This document shows positions 1 to 7,610 of a stretch of 64,000 bases of DNA, one piece after another. Below the pieces are notes generated by a model. It was given only the letters and a program-made list of their open reading frames with translations. It was not told where the DNA came from and searched no databases. The DNA is taken from positions 1,116,001 through 1,180,000 of the forward strand of contig NZ_VEBF01000002.1 in the NCBI RefSeq assembly GCF_007676705.1. Reading direction: 5' to 3'. A program made the translations under genes and the position numbers. The DNA is from Paenibacillus xylanexedens. Its GTDB lineage: Bacteria; Bacillota; Bacilli; Paenibacillales; Paenibacillaceae. The stretch's first letter is position 1. Each line of letters opens with the position of its first letter.

Positions 1-343
1 CATCTAGCGATCCCTGCCCATTCTTGTCATCACTACCATTCTGCTTCTTTGCTGTAAATGTAAGCGGCGTGTCTCCCATACGCAGAAAGTTGTAGAGCGC
101 ATGCGAAATATCAGGATGAACAGATACAAGAATCTCAAGTAGTTCCTCTGCTGTGTGATTCTGTAGTTTGGTCAGATCAATATTATGAGCGCTCTGGTAC
201 TTTTTCGGGAGCCAATTGAATATATCCCATCCGTTTGACGATCTTGGCGAGGTCATCCTTCCAAAACCCATCATCTGTCGCTTTACAGCAGCTGGAAGAA
301 CCGAATTCGCAAATGAAAAAATGGCTTTATGATACCATTTCAA
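1..343 (-). CDS. Probable phage portal protein, N-terminal part (runs off the left edge)
   Basis: An open frame without stops begins at a TTG (341-343) seven bases after a perfect GGAGG and continues through the left edge (114 codons visible). The segment around residues 70-95, with VHPDISHALYNFLRMGD, resembles the opening of phage portal proteins, in which a helix reading P(E/D)xSxAxxNFLR precedes the portal core. A portal forms the dodecameric DNA channel of the capsid vertex and normally follows the large terminase gene. Here about 7 kb of other genes separate it from terL. Assignment rests on this short motif and on position, so the product is probable, while the reading frame itself is well supported. 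Confidence 0.6.
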   Translation of the reverse strand, partial: MKWYHKAIFSFANSVLPAAVKRQMMGFGRMTSPRSSNGWDIFNWLPKKYQSAHNIDLTKLQNHTAEELLEILVSVHPDISHALYNFLRMGDTPLTFTAKKQNGSDDKNGQGSLD

Positions 344-360
344 AATTTCACCTCCAGACA

Positions 361-396
361 TAAAAATAGAAGGCAGGAAAAGTTTCCTTACCTTCT
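361..396 (-). terminator. Intrinsic terminator just upstream of the portal-like gene
   Basis: On the minus strand AGAAGG-T-AGGAAA pairs with TTTCCT-CCTTCT around a short loop and is followed by TATTTTTA. It lies directly before the portal gene's ribosome binding site, so it would end transcription coming from the cargo genes unless antitermination occurs. Confidence 0.55.
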
Positions 397-575
397 AAAG
401 TTCTTCATTTTTCTATGGATTAATAATATCATCGAGTTACTACAGTGTTACTACGGATTTAATTAGCATCCTCGCACATACATTCATCACCACCTCCACG
501 TTATCTTGCTAAAACAAAAAAATCGCTGTAATTTTTCTCGTCCACTTTTAATAAAAATTATGTGCAACTACTTCC

Positions 576-1283
576 TCAGATACCAGGGAAGTTTTCATAG
601 AATTGTAACCTCTTGTCGAATCCATACCGTATTAGCAATTCCATTTTTTCACTGTTTTCTGAGAAAGCGTGAAATATAATATCTATCTCTTCATTAGTTG
701 TGTCTACATCTAATAATTTAGCAAGCAGATCTTTTTGTTCGTCGTTTTCCATATCTAAATCAGAAATATACCGTAAAATAAAGAAAAACGGTTCATAAAT
801 TGTTCTAAAATAATAATCAACTTCGGGCTTATACCTCACGCCACTTTGACTTTCAACCAATAAATCCGATAATGCATCTAGCCCTTGCTTTCCATCATTA
901 ATAAAAGTATCAATTCTTTTATTCTTTATTTTTATCAATTCATTTACTGTTGTAATGGCTGTTTGTAGATTCATTAAACCTTGTTGCTTTTCAAGTTGGT
1001 CTGCAGATCTTGCAGTCTCTTCTCTCTGCAACTTCAATTCCTCGGTCTGCATCTTAATAGCTTCGCGTTGCAAAGATAACTCTTGACGTTGAACTGTTAT
1101 GGTATAAATAAGGCCAGCAAAAGCAAGGCCCGAAAATAATGAATTGACTGCTCCGAACATATCCCCGAATGTACCAGCTTCGAGAGATGTCTTATCATAC
1201 CATTGTGGAATGAAGTACCAGGAAGCCCCCCACAATATAATGATCGCTGCAACTACACATCCAAAGATAACATGTCTATTCAT
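576..1283 (-). CDS. Two-TM membrane protein with coiled coil, AbiC-like putative phage abortive-infection protein
   Basis: A 235-residue protein with two membrane helices (about 5-25 and 44-63). The conserved-looking module GTFGDMFGAVNSLFSG lies just before and into helix 2, followed by IYTITVQRQEL and a glutamine/glutamate-rich coiled coil (about 65-105), then a mostly helical soluble domain containing YYFRTIYEPFFFILRYI. This layout matches the family called putative phage abortive infection protein (AbiC-like). Known or suspected members act in anti-phage defence; the mechanism is not visible here. The ATG is preceded by GAGGAG. The gene lies between the terminase block and the portal gene of a prophage, a classic site for superinfection-exclusion cargo. 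A second protein in this window (10974-11594) shares the same membrane module with a different soluble domain. Confidence 0.6.
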   Translation of the reverse strand: MNRHVIFGCVVAAIIILWGASWYFIPQWYDKTSLEAGTFGDMFGAVNSLFSGLAFAGLIYTITVQRQELSLQREAIKMQTEELKLQREETARSADQLEKQQGLMNLQTAITTVNELIKIKNKRIDTFINDGKQGLDALSDLLVESQSGVRYKPEVDYYFRTIYEPFFFILRYISDLDMENDEQKDLLAKLLDVDTTNEEIDIIFHAFSENSEKMELLIRYGFDKRLQFYENFPGI

Positions 1284-1383
1284 CTGTCCACTCCTCGTCT
1301 ATTTCTGATACAACATCTTCCAGTATCAGACGATAAGTGAGGTTGGTCAAGAGCTATAGTTCAGACTCGTCAATAAATAATTG

Positions 1384-1417
1384 CAAAAAAAAAAAAGCCA
1401 CCTCGTTAGCGAGATGA
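1384..1417 (-). terminator. Strong intrinsic terminator
   Basis: Minus strand: CATCTCG-CTAA-CGAGGTG stem followed by a run of about twelve T. It separates the upstream small-gene region from the AbiC-like gene. Confidence 0.8.
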
Positions 1418-1629
1418 CCTAATGCTTTTGAATGCTGTCCCTAGGTTTAAGCTATAACCAAGCAACCATTCTCTCCCGCAAGCCACCAGGGACAGCGTTA
1501 ATACGATATATCTCATCAGCAACATTCCTTTCACTTTCAGGGAATTGAACCAGTCACACATTGCAGCACCTATTAAACCTGAAATCAAGCTCGCAAGGTA
1601 CCAGTTTGATGTGAGATGAGTTAGAAGTA

Positions 1630-1772
1630 CGGAGAGGTAAGGAATCGAACCTACGCTGGTGGCATACGCCTTTAGACACTTATATTAACACATACTCACT
1701 TATAGTTTCCAATAGCGAACGCATGGATGACCATCATATTCGTGCGTAGGCTCACTCAGCACCTGTTCTCCG
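1630..1772. other. Structured non-coding segment with long-range inverted repeats and a tRNA-like T-loop
   Basis: The 594-base interval 1284-1877 holds no convincing gene. Within it CGGAGA (1630-1635) and CCTACGC (1650-1656) pair in the same order with TCTCCG (1767-1772) and GCGTAGG (1744-1750). On the minus strand the 3' part reads GTAGGTTCGATTCCTTAC, which looks like a T-arm, and smaller hairpins lie between the arms. No complete tRNA cloverleaf can be drawn. It may be a phage structured RNA, a decayed tRNA or a DNA-level element. Confidence 0.35.
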
Positions 1773-1857
1773 CTCTTCAATGGACTGATCCCTGCAAACG
1801 GACGTTCTCATGTTAAGAAGCTCAGAACGGCTCATATTCTGTCATATGAGAGCAAAA

Positions 1858-1880
1858 GAAAAAGCACCCGAAGGTGCTCA
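1858..1880 (-). terminator. Intrinsic terminator after the 84-residue phage gene
   Basis: Minus strand GAGCACC-TTCG-GGTGCTTTTTC: a GC-rich stem with a stable tetraloop and T-run, overlapping the end of the gene at 1878-2132. Confidence 0.8.
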
Positions 1881-2132
1881 TTCGAATTCAATCGCTGGTT
1901 TTATATTCAACTTCCGCATTTTAACTTTTTCGCGATCGACTTCTACAGCATATATTTCTGCTGCTAAATCCTCTTCGAAAGGTATATGGACCACTAATTC
2001 TACTTGGAACCAAGGCGACTTGGATGAGAGCGCAATAAGCTCTGCCTTATTTGGTACTCGACTAAAATCATAGTAATCATTCTCCCAATCGTTATTATGA
2101 GCTCTATATGTGTGTACAAAAACTCTTGGCAT
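1878..2132 (-). CDS. Small phage protein of unknown function (84 aa)
   Basis: I do not recognise the family. The start is the ATG at 2132, chosen because AGAGGAGGTGGGGAATC precedes it with ideal spacing; a longer in-frame extension upstream would run through the ribosome binding site. The product begins MPRVFVHTYRAHNND and is acidic in the middle and charged at the C-terminus, with no membrane segment or signal. It lies 33 bases after the zinc-knuckle gene at 2166-2309, probably in the same transcript, and ends in an intrinsic terminator. Likely a real cytoplasmic phage or cargo protein. Confidence 0.6.
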   Translation of the reverse strand: MPRVFVHTYRAHNNDWENDYYDFSRVPNKAELIALSSKSPWFQVELVVHIPFEEDLAAEIYAVEVDREKVKMRKLNIKPAIEFE

Positions 2133-2165
2133 GATTCCCCACCTCCTCTGCACCAGCATTCGACA

Positions 2166-2309
2166 TCAGGAGGTTTTTTCCTCTTTTATACAAACTGGTC
2201 TACTGCAAAACTGTTTCACTCCATCCCATCTGCCCCACACACAACCTTTGCATTTCTCTGGCTGCTTGTTGGGGCGAATGCGTATCTTCTTCCGTCTTCT
2301 GCTGATCAC
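2166..2309 (-). CDS. Small zinc-knuckle phage protein (CxGCxWGxWxGV type)
   Basis: A 47-residue protein starting at GTG 2309, after TTGGAGGAATTGAA. It has a basic N-terminus (SRRRKKIRIR) followed by CKGCVWGRWDGVKQFC and a final Cys, a four-cysteine pattern that would bind one zinc ion. A paralogue sits at 10602-10772 with the same CxGCxWGxWxGVxxxC core. Both genes start just downstream of an intrinsic terminator, so the two loci share a layout. Function unknown; nucleic-acid or protein binding is plausible from the basic tail and zinc site, but that is inference. Confidence 0.6.
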   Translation of the reverse strand: MISRRRKKIRIRPNKQPEKCKGCVWGRWDGVKQFCSRPVCIKEEKTS

Positions 2310-2322
2310 TTCAATTCCTCCA

Positions 2323-2358
2323 ATAAAAAAAAGCCGATCCAGTGAAGGAACGACTTTA
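2323..2358 (-). terminator. Intrinsic terminator upstream of the zinc-knuckle gene
   Basis: Minus strand AAAGTCGTTCC and GGATCGGCTTT form an imperfect stem followed by eight T, ending directly before the ribosome binding site of 2166-2309. The placement mirrors the terminator at 10790-10819. Confidence 0.65.
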
Positions 2359-2579
2359 AATGTGATATGTATGATGTTGGTGTTACGTCCTAAAAGCATG
2401 CGCCCGAAACGGTCGCCGCAAAAACGCTGCGCTCTTTGCTTTAAATGCATACGTACTATGTAGCTATAGAGGAAGAACAAGACCATTTTACTGAGATTAC
2501 ATTATTGAGTCAAAAACACTATGCTTCATTATAGTAGTATAGCTTTTCGTTAGCTCCTGATCTCGTCTACTTTCTCACT

Positions 2580-2726
2580 TTATTGATTAAGAATCCAAAA
2601 TATGAATGTACCAAACACGCAAACAAGCGACACAGGATACAGTATCCATTTGCTTACCCGATCTTTATACGCGATAACCCAACAGATGATACAAATCCAC
2701 GCAATTAATAGTTGCCAGAAATCCAA
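2580..2726 (-). CDS. Small two-helix membrane protein (48 aa)
   Basis: Starts at TTG 2726 after GGGGAGGTGTCGATA. The product MDFWQLLIAWICIICWVIAY, a short basic loop KDRVSKW, then a second hydrophobic stretch to the end, gives two membrane helices with a positively charged turn. That topology is common for small holin-like or accessory phage membrane proteins, but no family is recognised. Good ribosome binding site and hydrophobic composition argue that it is translated; the role is open. Confidence 0.5.
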   Translation of the reverse strand: MDFWQLLIAWICIICWVIAYKDRVSKWILYPVSLVCVFGTFIFWILNQ

Positions 2727-2790
2727 ATATCGACACCTCCCCTACAACTAATTCGGTATCTGAATTGAATCACCTTCATAAGTTAACAGA

Positions 2791-2855
2791 AAAAGCGAAA
2801 AGAGGAACGCCCCGGTCATATGCCGCATTGTGCAGCCGTGCGTTTCATTCGCGCC
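2791..2855 (-). repeat. Hairpin repeat, copy 1 of 3 (terminator-like)
   Basis: Copy 1 of a 60-70 base palindromic element also at 4086-4146 and 5953-6016. On the minus strand the outer arms read GCG-GAATGAAACGC and GCGTTCCTCTTTTCGC, followed by TTTTT. It lies downstream of the first MORN gene (3173-4000) and can act as its terminator. The remaining bases of the gap 2727-3172 show no gene. Confidence 0.65.
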
Positions 2856-3172
2856 TTTTTCTATGCTCCTAAGTATCACGGAAAAGTGGTCATGTGGGGT
2901 TCAACATGGTCTCAAAATGTACCAAGATTGTACTGCTTTTGGTTCATGTTTGGCTCAAAATCTATACTGTCTGCAGTAAAAAAGACTATGCTCTTCATTT
3001 AGAGCAAGGACATTTTACTGAAGCTACTAAAAATGAGTCAAGGAACAGAAAACGGGTGAGTCCCGTTAATATCGGAACAAACCCTCGCTTTCTCCAATTT
3101 ACTCATTATTTTACTTTTCGATATATTAACATTTTATAGACTTTAGTACCCATAGTACGTTTTGTATCATCA

Positions 3173-4000
3173 TTAATAATTTCTAACTTGTCTTTCTAAT
3201 TTATTGTAAATTTGATAAATATCCTCCATACCTTTAATATACGGTTTGAATTCGCTTCTCATTTTTTTCAAGATACTTTGCAGCTGTTCTTTATTCACTG
3301 TTTCCTTTGTCTGACTCTCATCATATTTTCCATTAATTGCTCTTTTGATATAGAACCCTTCTAACGCTTCGGACCCAAATGGATAATATGCATTACCTGT
3401 TTCATTTTGGTCTAGTACATAATAATAAATAAAATGATTCTTATCATTAATAAAACTTTCAATCGTCTTGCGTGGATCATATCCTTCTACATCGATTATC
3501 ATATATTTTTTAGAATTCTTATAACTTAAGCTTATGGTTAAATTATCAGCATACTCTAATGAATAACCTTCAACAAATTTATTATTTTTAAACGTTCCTT
3601 TTTTTATTGCATAAATGATTTCATTTCTATCATCTTCTGGTCTATCTACAACCAATGTAAGCATGCCTTTCCCATTTTGCGTATCATTTTTCCATATGCC
3701 TGTATAAGTACTTACAATTGTTTTATTTGAAGAAGCTAGAGTAGTTACATCTCTTAATACATATTTACCTTCGCCTGATCTCTTCCCATTAACCCAGTCA
3801 CCAGAATAGGTCTTGTTCTCCCCCCAACGAGCAGTCCCTTTCCCGTTAGGTTTGCCATTCTTGACTTCCCCATAGTAAGTAGCCCCGTTTGAAAGCTTCA
3901 ACGACACCTTCTTTGATGCCGCATGAGTTTCATTCGTAGTCAATGTAAATCCGATGACTAGGGTTAACATCAAACACAATACACCTTTAAACCATTTCAA
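3173..4000 (-). CDS. Secreted MORN-repeat protein A
   Basis: A 275-residue protein, TTG start at 4000 after AAAGGAGTTGTAAAGAA. A signal peptide covers about residues 1-28 (MKWFKGVLCLMLTLVIGF...THAASKK). Three MORN-type motifs follow between about 40 and 120 (YYGEVKNGKPNGKGTARW, YSGDWVNGKRSGEGKY, YTGIWKNDTQNGKGML). The remainder, about 120-275, is a lysine-rich region unlike its two neighbours. MORN repeats form beta-hairpin ribbons that bind lipids or other proteins. With 4262-5125 and 5191-5814 it forms a tandem set sharing the N-terminal signal peptide and MORN block but with divergent C-termini. The coding sequence is visibly AT-rich compared with the host genes. Confidence 0.75.
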   Translation of the reverse strand: MKWFKGVLCLMLTLVIGFTLTTNETHAASKKVSLKLSNGATYYGEVKNGKPNGKGTARWGENKTYSGDWVNGKRSGEGKYVLRDVTTLASSNKTIVSTYTGIWKNDTQNGKGMLTLVVDRPEDDRNEIIYAIKKGTFKNNKFVEGYSLEYADNLTISLSYKNSKKYMIIDVEGYDPRKTIESFINDKNHFIYYYVLDQNETGNAYYPFGSEALEGFYIKRAINGKYDESQTKETVNKEQLQSILKKMRSEFKPYIKGMEDIYQIYNKLERQVRNY

Positions 4001-4085
4001 TTCTTTACAACTCCTTTATGTATGTTATAGGAAAAATGTCCCACCTTATTATTATCGACAATATGTTTTTTTTCAATAGAAATAC

Positions 4086-4146
4086 AAAAAGCGAGAAGAA
4101 GAACGCTGAATTCCCGCCTTTTGCGGCTGCGCGTTCCATTCCCGCC
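4086..4146 (-). repeat. Hairpin repeat, copy 2 of 3 (terminator-like)
   Basis: Second copy of the palindromic element, between MORN genes A and B. Arms GCGGGAATGGAACGC and GCGTTCTTCTTCTCGC on the minus strand are followed by TTTTTGT. It follows the B gene and probably terminates it. Confidence 0.65.
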
Positions 4147-4261
4147 CGATGTTCCAAAGTAAAATTTATTACGATAAATGATATGTAAAGTGCCCTATAC
4201 AAAATCACATTTAGTCAGGATACTAATGAACTAATAGTTTTTTGTCTGGTGATTTATCAGA

Positions 4262-5125
4262 TCACTTCAATTCATTTTTCAGGGTTGTGAAAGTTTTTAA
4301 ATATGGCTTCATATCTGGAAGACGCTTGGCCAAGTTATTATCTAAAGTAGTAAAAAATTCATCTATATCATCAATTTTTTCTGCTTTTGATAGTCTTCCA
4401 CTTGTATACTTTTCTTTGAGATAGTAAAGCTCTTCAAAGGAATCATTTACGCCATTGTATAAGTTAAAATAACTGTATTCAGCCTCTGTTACCTTTTTAT
4501 ATGTCCCTACCGAGTAACTTGCCCCTGATGATTCAGGTTCGTAACCATATCTATAACCTTCAAATAAACCATTGGCCTTTTTCTTATAGTAACTGATTTG
4601 AGTAATTAGACTATTACCTCGTTTACCACTTAATACTTTATTAACATTCTCTTTGAATGTCATAAAATGGATATATTTATCATCATCCTCATGTGAGAAT
4701 TGATAATAACTATCAAAATACACAGTAAGAGCATTGCCGCTTTTAAATTGGTTGTTAACGAATGTTCCCTTTTGGATACGTGACATCCCGTACTCCTCAG
4801 TAGCTTTGCTGATGAAATTACCTTGCCCGTTTTGTTTATCATTCTTCCAATTCCCCGTATAGGTCACTGATTCACCATTACCGTTTAATTTATATACTCC
4901 GTATCCCGATCTTTTACCATTGACCCAGTCTCCTGAGTAGGTTTTGTTCTCACCCCAACGAGCAGTCCCTTTGCCGTGAGGTTTACCATTCTTGACTTCA
5001 CCGTAGTAAGTTGCTCCACTTGAAAGTTTCAATGATATTTTTTTCGATGCTGCATCCGTCTTATCAATATTTAAAACAACATTAAACATCAAGATGAACG
5101 ACAAAGCTACCATTAGTTTTCTCAA
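4262..5125 (-). CDS. Secreted MORN-repeat protein B
   Basis: A 287-residue product, probable TTG start at 5125. The hydrophobic signal peptide (LMVALSFILMFNVVLNI) differs from those of A and C, but the mature start ASKKISLKLSSGATYYGEV and the three MORN motifs (to about residue 100) are nearly the same. The C-terminal part, about 105-287, is tyrosine- and lysine-rich and not recognisably related to A or C. Secreted or surface-exposed location is inferred from the signal peptide; no lipobox is seen. It starts 65 bases after gene C, likely the same transcript. Confidence 0.75.
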   Translation of the reverse strand: MRKLMVALSFILMFNVVLNIDKTDAASKKISLKLSSGATYYGEVKNGKPHGKGTARWGENKTYSGDWVNGKRSGYGVYKLNGNGESVTYTGNWKNDKQNGQGNFISKATEEYGMSRIQKGTFVNNQFKSGNALTVYFDSYYQFSHEDDDKYIHFMTFKENVNKVLSGKRGNSLITQISYYKKKANGLFEGYRYGYEPESSGASYSVGTYKKVTEAEYSYFNLYNGVNDSFEELYYLKEKYTSGRLSKAEKIDDIDEFFTTLDNNLAKRLPDMKPYLKTFTTLKNELK

Positions 5126-5190
5126 AACACATACCCCTTAACTGTTATGAATTTTTTCTTATAAGCTTGTTAGATTGATGGATTGAATAA

Positions 5191-5814
5191 TTAATTCAAT
5201 ATGCCATCATTAAATTTCTCTTTTATTTTAGTTGGTAATGAAACATATAATTCGTCTGCAATTTTTTTCAATTGATAAAATTGCTTGTCAGGTTTGAGTT
5301 CTTTTGTATGGTCACCATCCACATATGTATATGCTACACCTTCACCTGAAAAACTATAATTATCGGTATAATGATATCCTTTAATAAATGCGCCGTTATT
5401 AAATATTCCTTTACTCACTTCACGATGCGGATCCTCACTTCTCCATTCATAATAATAAGTTCGAACTCCTTGTCCCGATTTCTTATCATTCTTCCAGGTT
5501 CCTGTATAAACTTCTTTTCCCAAATTATAATAGCCTCCATGCTCCTCAAAAGCATCACTCATTAAATATTCCGTAAACTTGCCATTTCCCGAACGCTGAC
5601 CGTTTTTCCATTCTCCGGAGTACGTCTTGTAATCCCCCCATGTAGCCGTACCTTTTCCGTGAGGTTTGCCATTCTTAACTTCTCCATAGTATGTACCGCC
5701 GTTTGAAAGCTTCAATGACACCTTCTTTGATGCCGCCTGCGTTTCATTTGCAGTCAAGGTAAATCCGATGACTAGGGTCAACACTAAACATAGTATTCCT
5801 TTAAAGCTCTTCAA
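5191..5814 (-). CDS. Secreted MORN-repeat protein C
   Basis: A 207-residue product starting at TTG 5814 (AAAGGAGTTGCAGAGAA upstream, almost identical to the leader of gene A). Its signal peptide, MKSFKGILCLVLTLVIGFTL, differs from that of A at only a few positions, pointing to a recent duplication. MORN motifs run from about 38 to 120 (YYGEVKNGKPHGKGTATW, YSGEWKNGQRSGNGKF, YTGTWKNDKKSGQGV). The C-terminal tail is shorter and ends in a helical segment. It is the promoter-proximal member of the trio. Confidence 0.75.
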   Translation of the reverse strand: MKSFKGILCLVLTLVIGFTLTANETQAASKKVSLKLSNGGTYYGEVKNGKPHGKGTATWGDYKTYSGEWKNGQRSGNGKFTEYLMSDAFEEHGGYYNLGKEVYTGTWKNDKKSGQGVRTYYYEWRSEDPHREVSKGIFNNGAFIKGYHYTDNYSFSGEGVAYTYVDGDHTKELKPDKQFYQLKKIADELYVSLPTKIKEKFNDGILN

Positions 5815-5952
5815 TTCTCTGCAACTCCTTTATGTATGTTATAGGAAAAATGTCCCATACTATTATATCGACAAATTATTTAAATTCAACAGCCGATAGG
5901 AAAAAGTTGCAAATAATCAGGAGTATTTGTCACTATACCTTTTCTAAAATAG

Positions 5953-6016
5953 AAAAAGCGAGAAGAGGAACGCCCCAGTCATATGCTGCATGTGCAGCTG
6001 TGCGTTTCATTCTCGC
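5953..6016 (-). repeat. Hairpin repeat, copy 3 of 3 (terminator-like)
   Basis: The best-paired copy. On the minus strand GCGAGAATGAAACGC and GCGTTCCTCTTCTCGC pair, with CAGCTGCACATGCAGC forming an inner hairpin and TTTTTC after the outer stem. It lies downstream of the AlbA_2-type gene (6106-7095) and upstream of the MORN trio. Confidence 0.7.
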
Positions 6017-6105
6017 TCGATCTCCACAATACAAATATATCACGTTAAAAATCCAGCAGACTCTCACAATCCTGTCATAATACGATCAATTTATCCGTCA
6101 CTTTT

Positions 6106-7095
6106 TCATAGCTCCAAAAAATCTATAATTTGTTCAGCAGTAAATTCCCCCTTCCCAATTATCGGCATGCATCCCTCTGCAAATATTTCATATTCGAAGG
6201 ATAGACTGATACCCTTATCATCTTTGTTAAATAAGGTGTCTTTTTGAAACCAATCTGTTGTAGGATGTAAACTCACTACATCAATGCTGATATAAGGATG
6301 TATAGTGTCATTTATGCCTCCTGCAAAGAGATAGCCTGTACTCAAACTTTTATCGTTCGATTGCGGGATAGAATTCAAATTATAGTTTCCGCGTTTTAAA
6401 GCAAGAGGAACAATTTCTCTTCCGGTCTTAATTCTTATAGCAGGATAAGTAGCTAAATACTTACCTATATTTTCAATACCGATTAATATACTAAAAGTTC
6501 GATCCTCCCCTACGCTCGGACCCTCTTTAAGTTCATAATTTATTTTCAATTTTGGTTTTTGTCTCCTACCGAATGCGTCCTCAAGCATGTGATGTTCCAT
6601 TTTTATGAAACTATCTCCAGCTCTAGTGTAGTATTGGTTGTCACCAAACAAAGCTCTATGAGGAGAAATACCTGACTCAGGTACATACGTAATGAGAAAA
6701 CCTTCATCAGTTGTTTCATCATCATTTAAATAAATTACTGAATTGATTATGCCTGTATTCAATGGGATGATTGCTTCATTAACTAAGGAGTTTAAGTCAG
6801 TTAAAAATTTTTTTAAGTTCTTTATCGGTTTTTCCTCAGTTGCAATGTCTGGAGAGTCATTTGTTGTTTTTCTAGCTTCAACCCCCCAAATTATGACTCC
6901 ACCTGAGGAATTAGAAAAACCGGATAAAGCCTTCCCATAAATTTTTCTATCCTCTTTTTGAGCGCCAGGTATATTTACATTTAGTTTCTCTTTGAAATCT
7001 ATAAATAGATTTTCTTCTTGTGCCCCAATCATCTTTCTTAAACCAAAATAACCATCAAGTAAAATTTGGTTAAAAATGGAGTATCCATTATTCAT
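6106..7095 (-). CDS. AlbA_2/Schlafen-type putative DNA-binding protein
   Basis: About 329 residues from the ATG at 7095 (a TTG at 7113 in the same frame is possible but lies over the GAGGACGGGTGG binding site). The N-terminal half carries the AlbA_2 signature: FIDFKEKL, then KALSGFSNSSGGVIIWGVE, and later YYTRAGDSFIKMEHHMLEDAF. AlbA_2 (Schlafen-like) domains occur in putative regulators and in several phage-defence proteins. The C-terminal part (about 185-329) is a beta-rich region with no recognised family. The gene sits alone between ArpU and the MORN genes, separated by hairpin terminators, typical for an acquired moron. Role as defence or regulator is inference. Confidence 0.65.
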   Translation of the reverse strand: MNNGYSIFNQILLDGYFGLRKMIGAQEENLFIDFKEKLNVNIPGAQKEDRKIYGKALSGFSNSSGGVIIWGVEARKTTNDSPDIATEEKPIKNLKKFLTDLNSLVNEAIIPLNTGIINSVIYLNDDETTDEGFLITYVPESGISPHRALFGDNQYYTRAGDSFIKMEHHMLEDAFGRRQKPKLKINYELKEGPSVGEDRTFSILIGIENIGKYLATYPAIRIKTGREIVPLALKRGNYNLNSIPQSNDKSLSTGYLFAGGINDTIHPYISIDVVSLHPTTDWFQKDTLFNKDDKGISLSFEYEIFAEGCMPIIGKGEFTAEQIIDFLEL

Positions 7096-7226
7096 AATTC
7101 CACCCGTCCTCAATAGAAATTTGTGTAATGCAAATCATTTTTAGATATTTGGGTAATTTCGTCTTTTTCAACTCATTTTTATTACAACATTATAACAGTA
7201 AGATTGATTTTTATATTACATGAATT

Positions 7227-7610
7227 TCACCTAACTCCTATAATTATACTATCTCGTAAATATAACTCTAATCCAAGAGCTGCATCCATTAATTCCATGG
7301 CTCCTGATATTATCCTTCTATAAGTACTGTCTCTAGTCCTCATCTCACCACAACTGATATAATCAAATTCACCCTCGTTGTCCAAATAACTCCGTTGAAT
7401 TACTTCCCTTTGAACAGAAGAAAGTCTCTCCATTGCCAAACTAAGTAATCGATTCTTCTCCTTCAGTTCAGCTTCTTTATCCACATTATTTATAGCAATA
7501 GTCTGTATCTGTTTGCTGTCCGAATCGACGAACTGATGTTCTCTATATACATACGCGTGCGTGACTGCTACCTCACCTACTTTACATAAAAGAAAGAAAT
7601 CTGATTTCAT
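7227..7610 (-). CDS. ArpU-like phage late transcriptional regulator
   Basis: A 127-residue protein whose start (ATG 7608-7610) overlaps the terL stop as ATGA, so the two are translationally coupled. The C-terminal half (ERLSSVQREVIQRSYLD, then EFDYISCGEMRTRDSTYRRIISGAMELM) has the sigma-like helix-turn-helix arrangement of the ArpU/RinA-like regulators that switch on late genes in Gram-positive phages. Such genes normally precede the terminases; here it follows terL. The next late gene, the portal, is 7 kb away. Confidence 0.6.
   Translation of the reverse strand: MKSDFFLLCKVGEVAVTHAYVYREHQFVDSDSKQIQTIAINNVDKEAELKEKNRLLSLAMERLSSVQREVIQRSYLDNEGEFDYISCGEMRTRDSTYRRIISGAMELMDAALGLELYLRDSIIIGVR

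Noticed and set aside
445..510. GGAGGTGGTG followed by a 15-codon frame (MNVCARMLIKSVVTL)
   Set aside because: Too short to judge; a strong ribosome binding site alone is not enough evidence.
1406..1588. 60-codon minus-strand frame with a lipobox-like LSLVAC
   Set aside because: No good ribosome binding site, its end lies inside a terminator stem, and composition is not protein-like; a tiny lysis lipoprotein cannot be excluded.
1630..1660. tRNA gene suggested by GTAGGTTCGATTCC
   Set aside because: T-stem has a mismatch and no matching D-arm, anticodon arm or acceptor 5' strand can be found.
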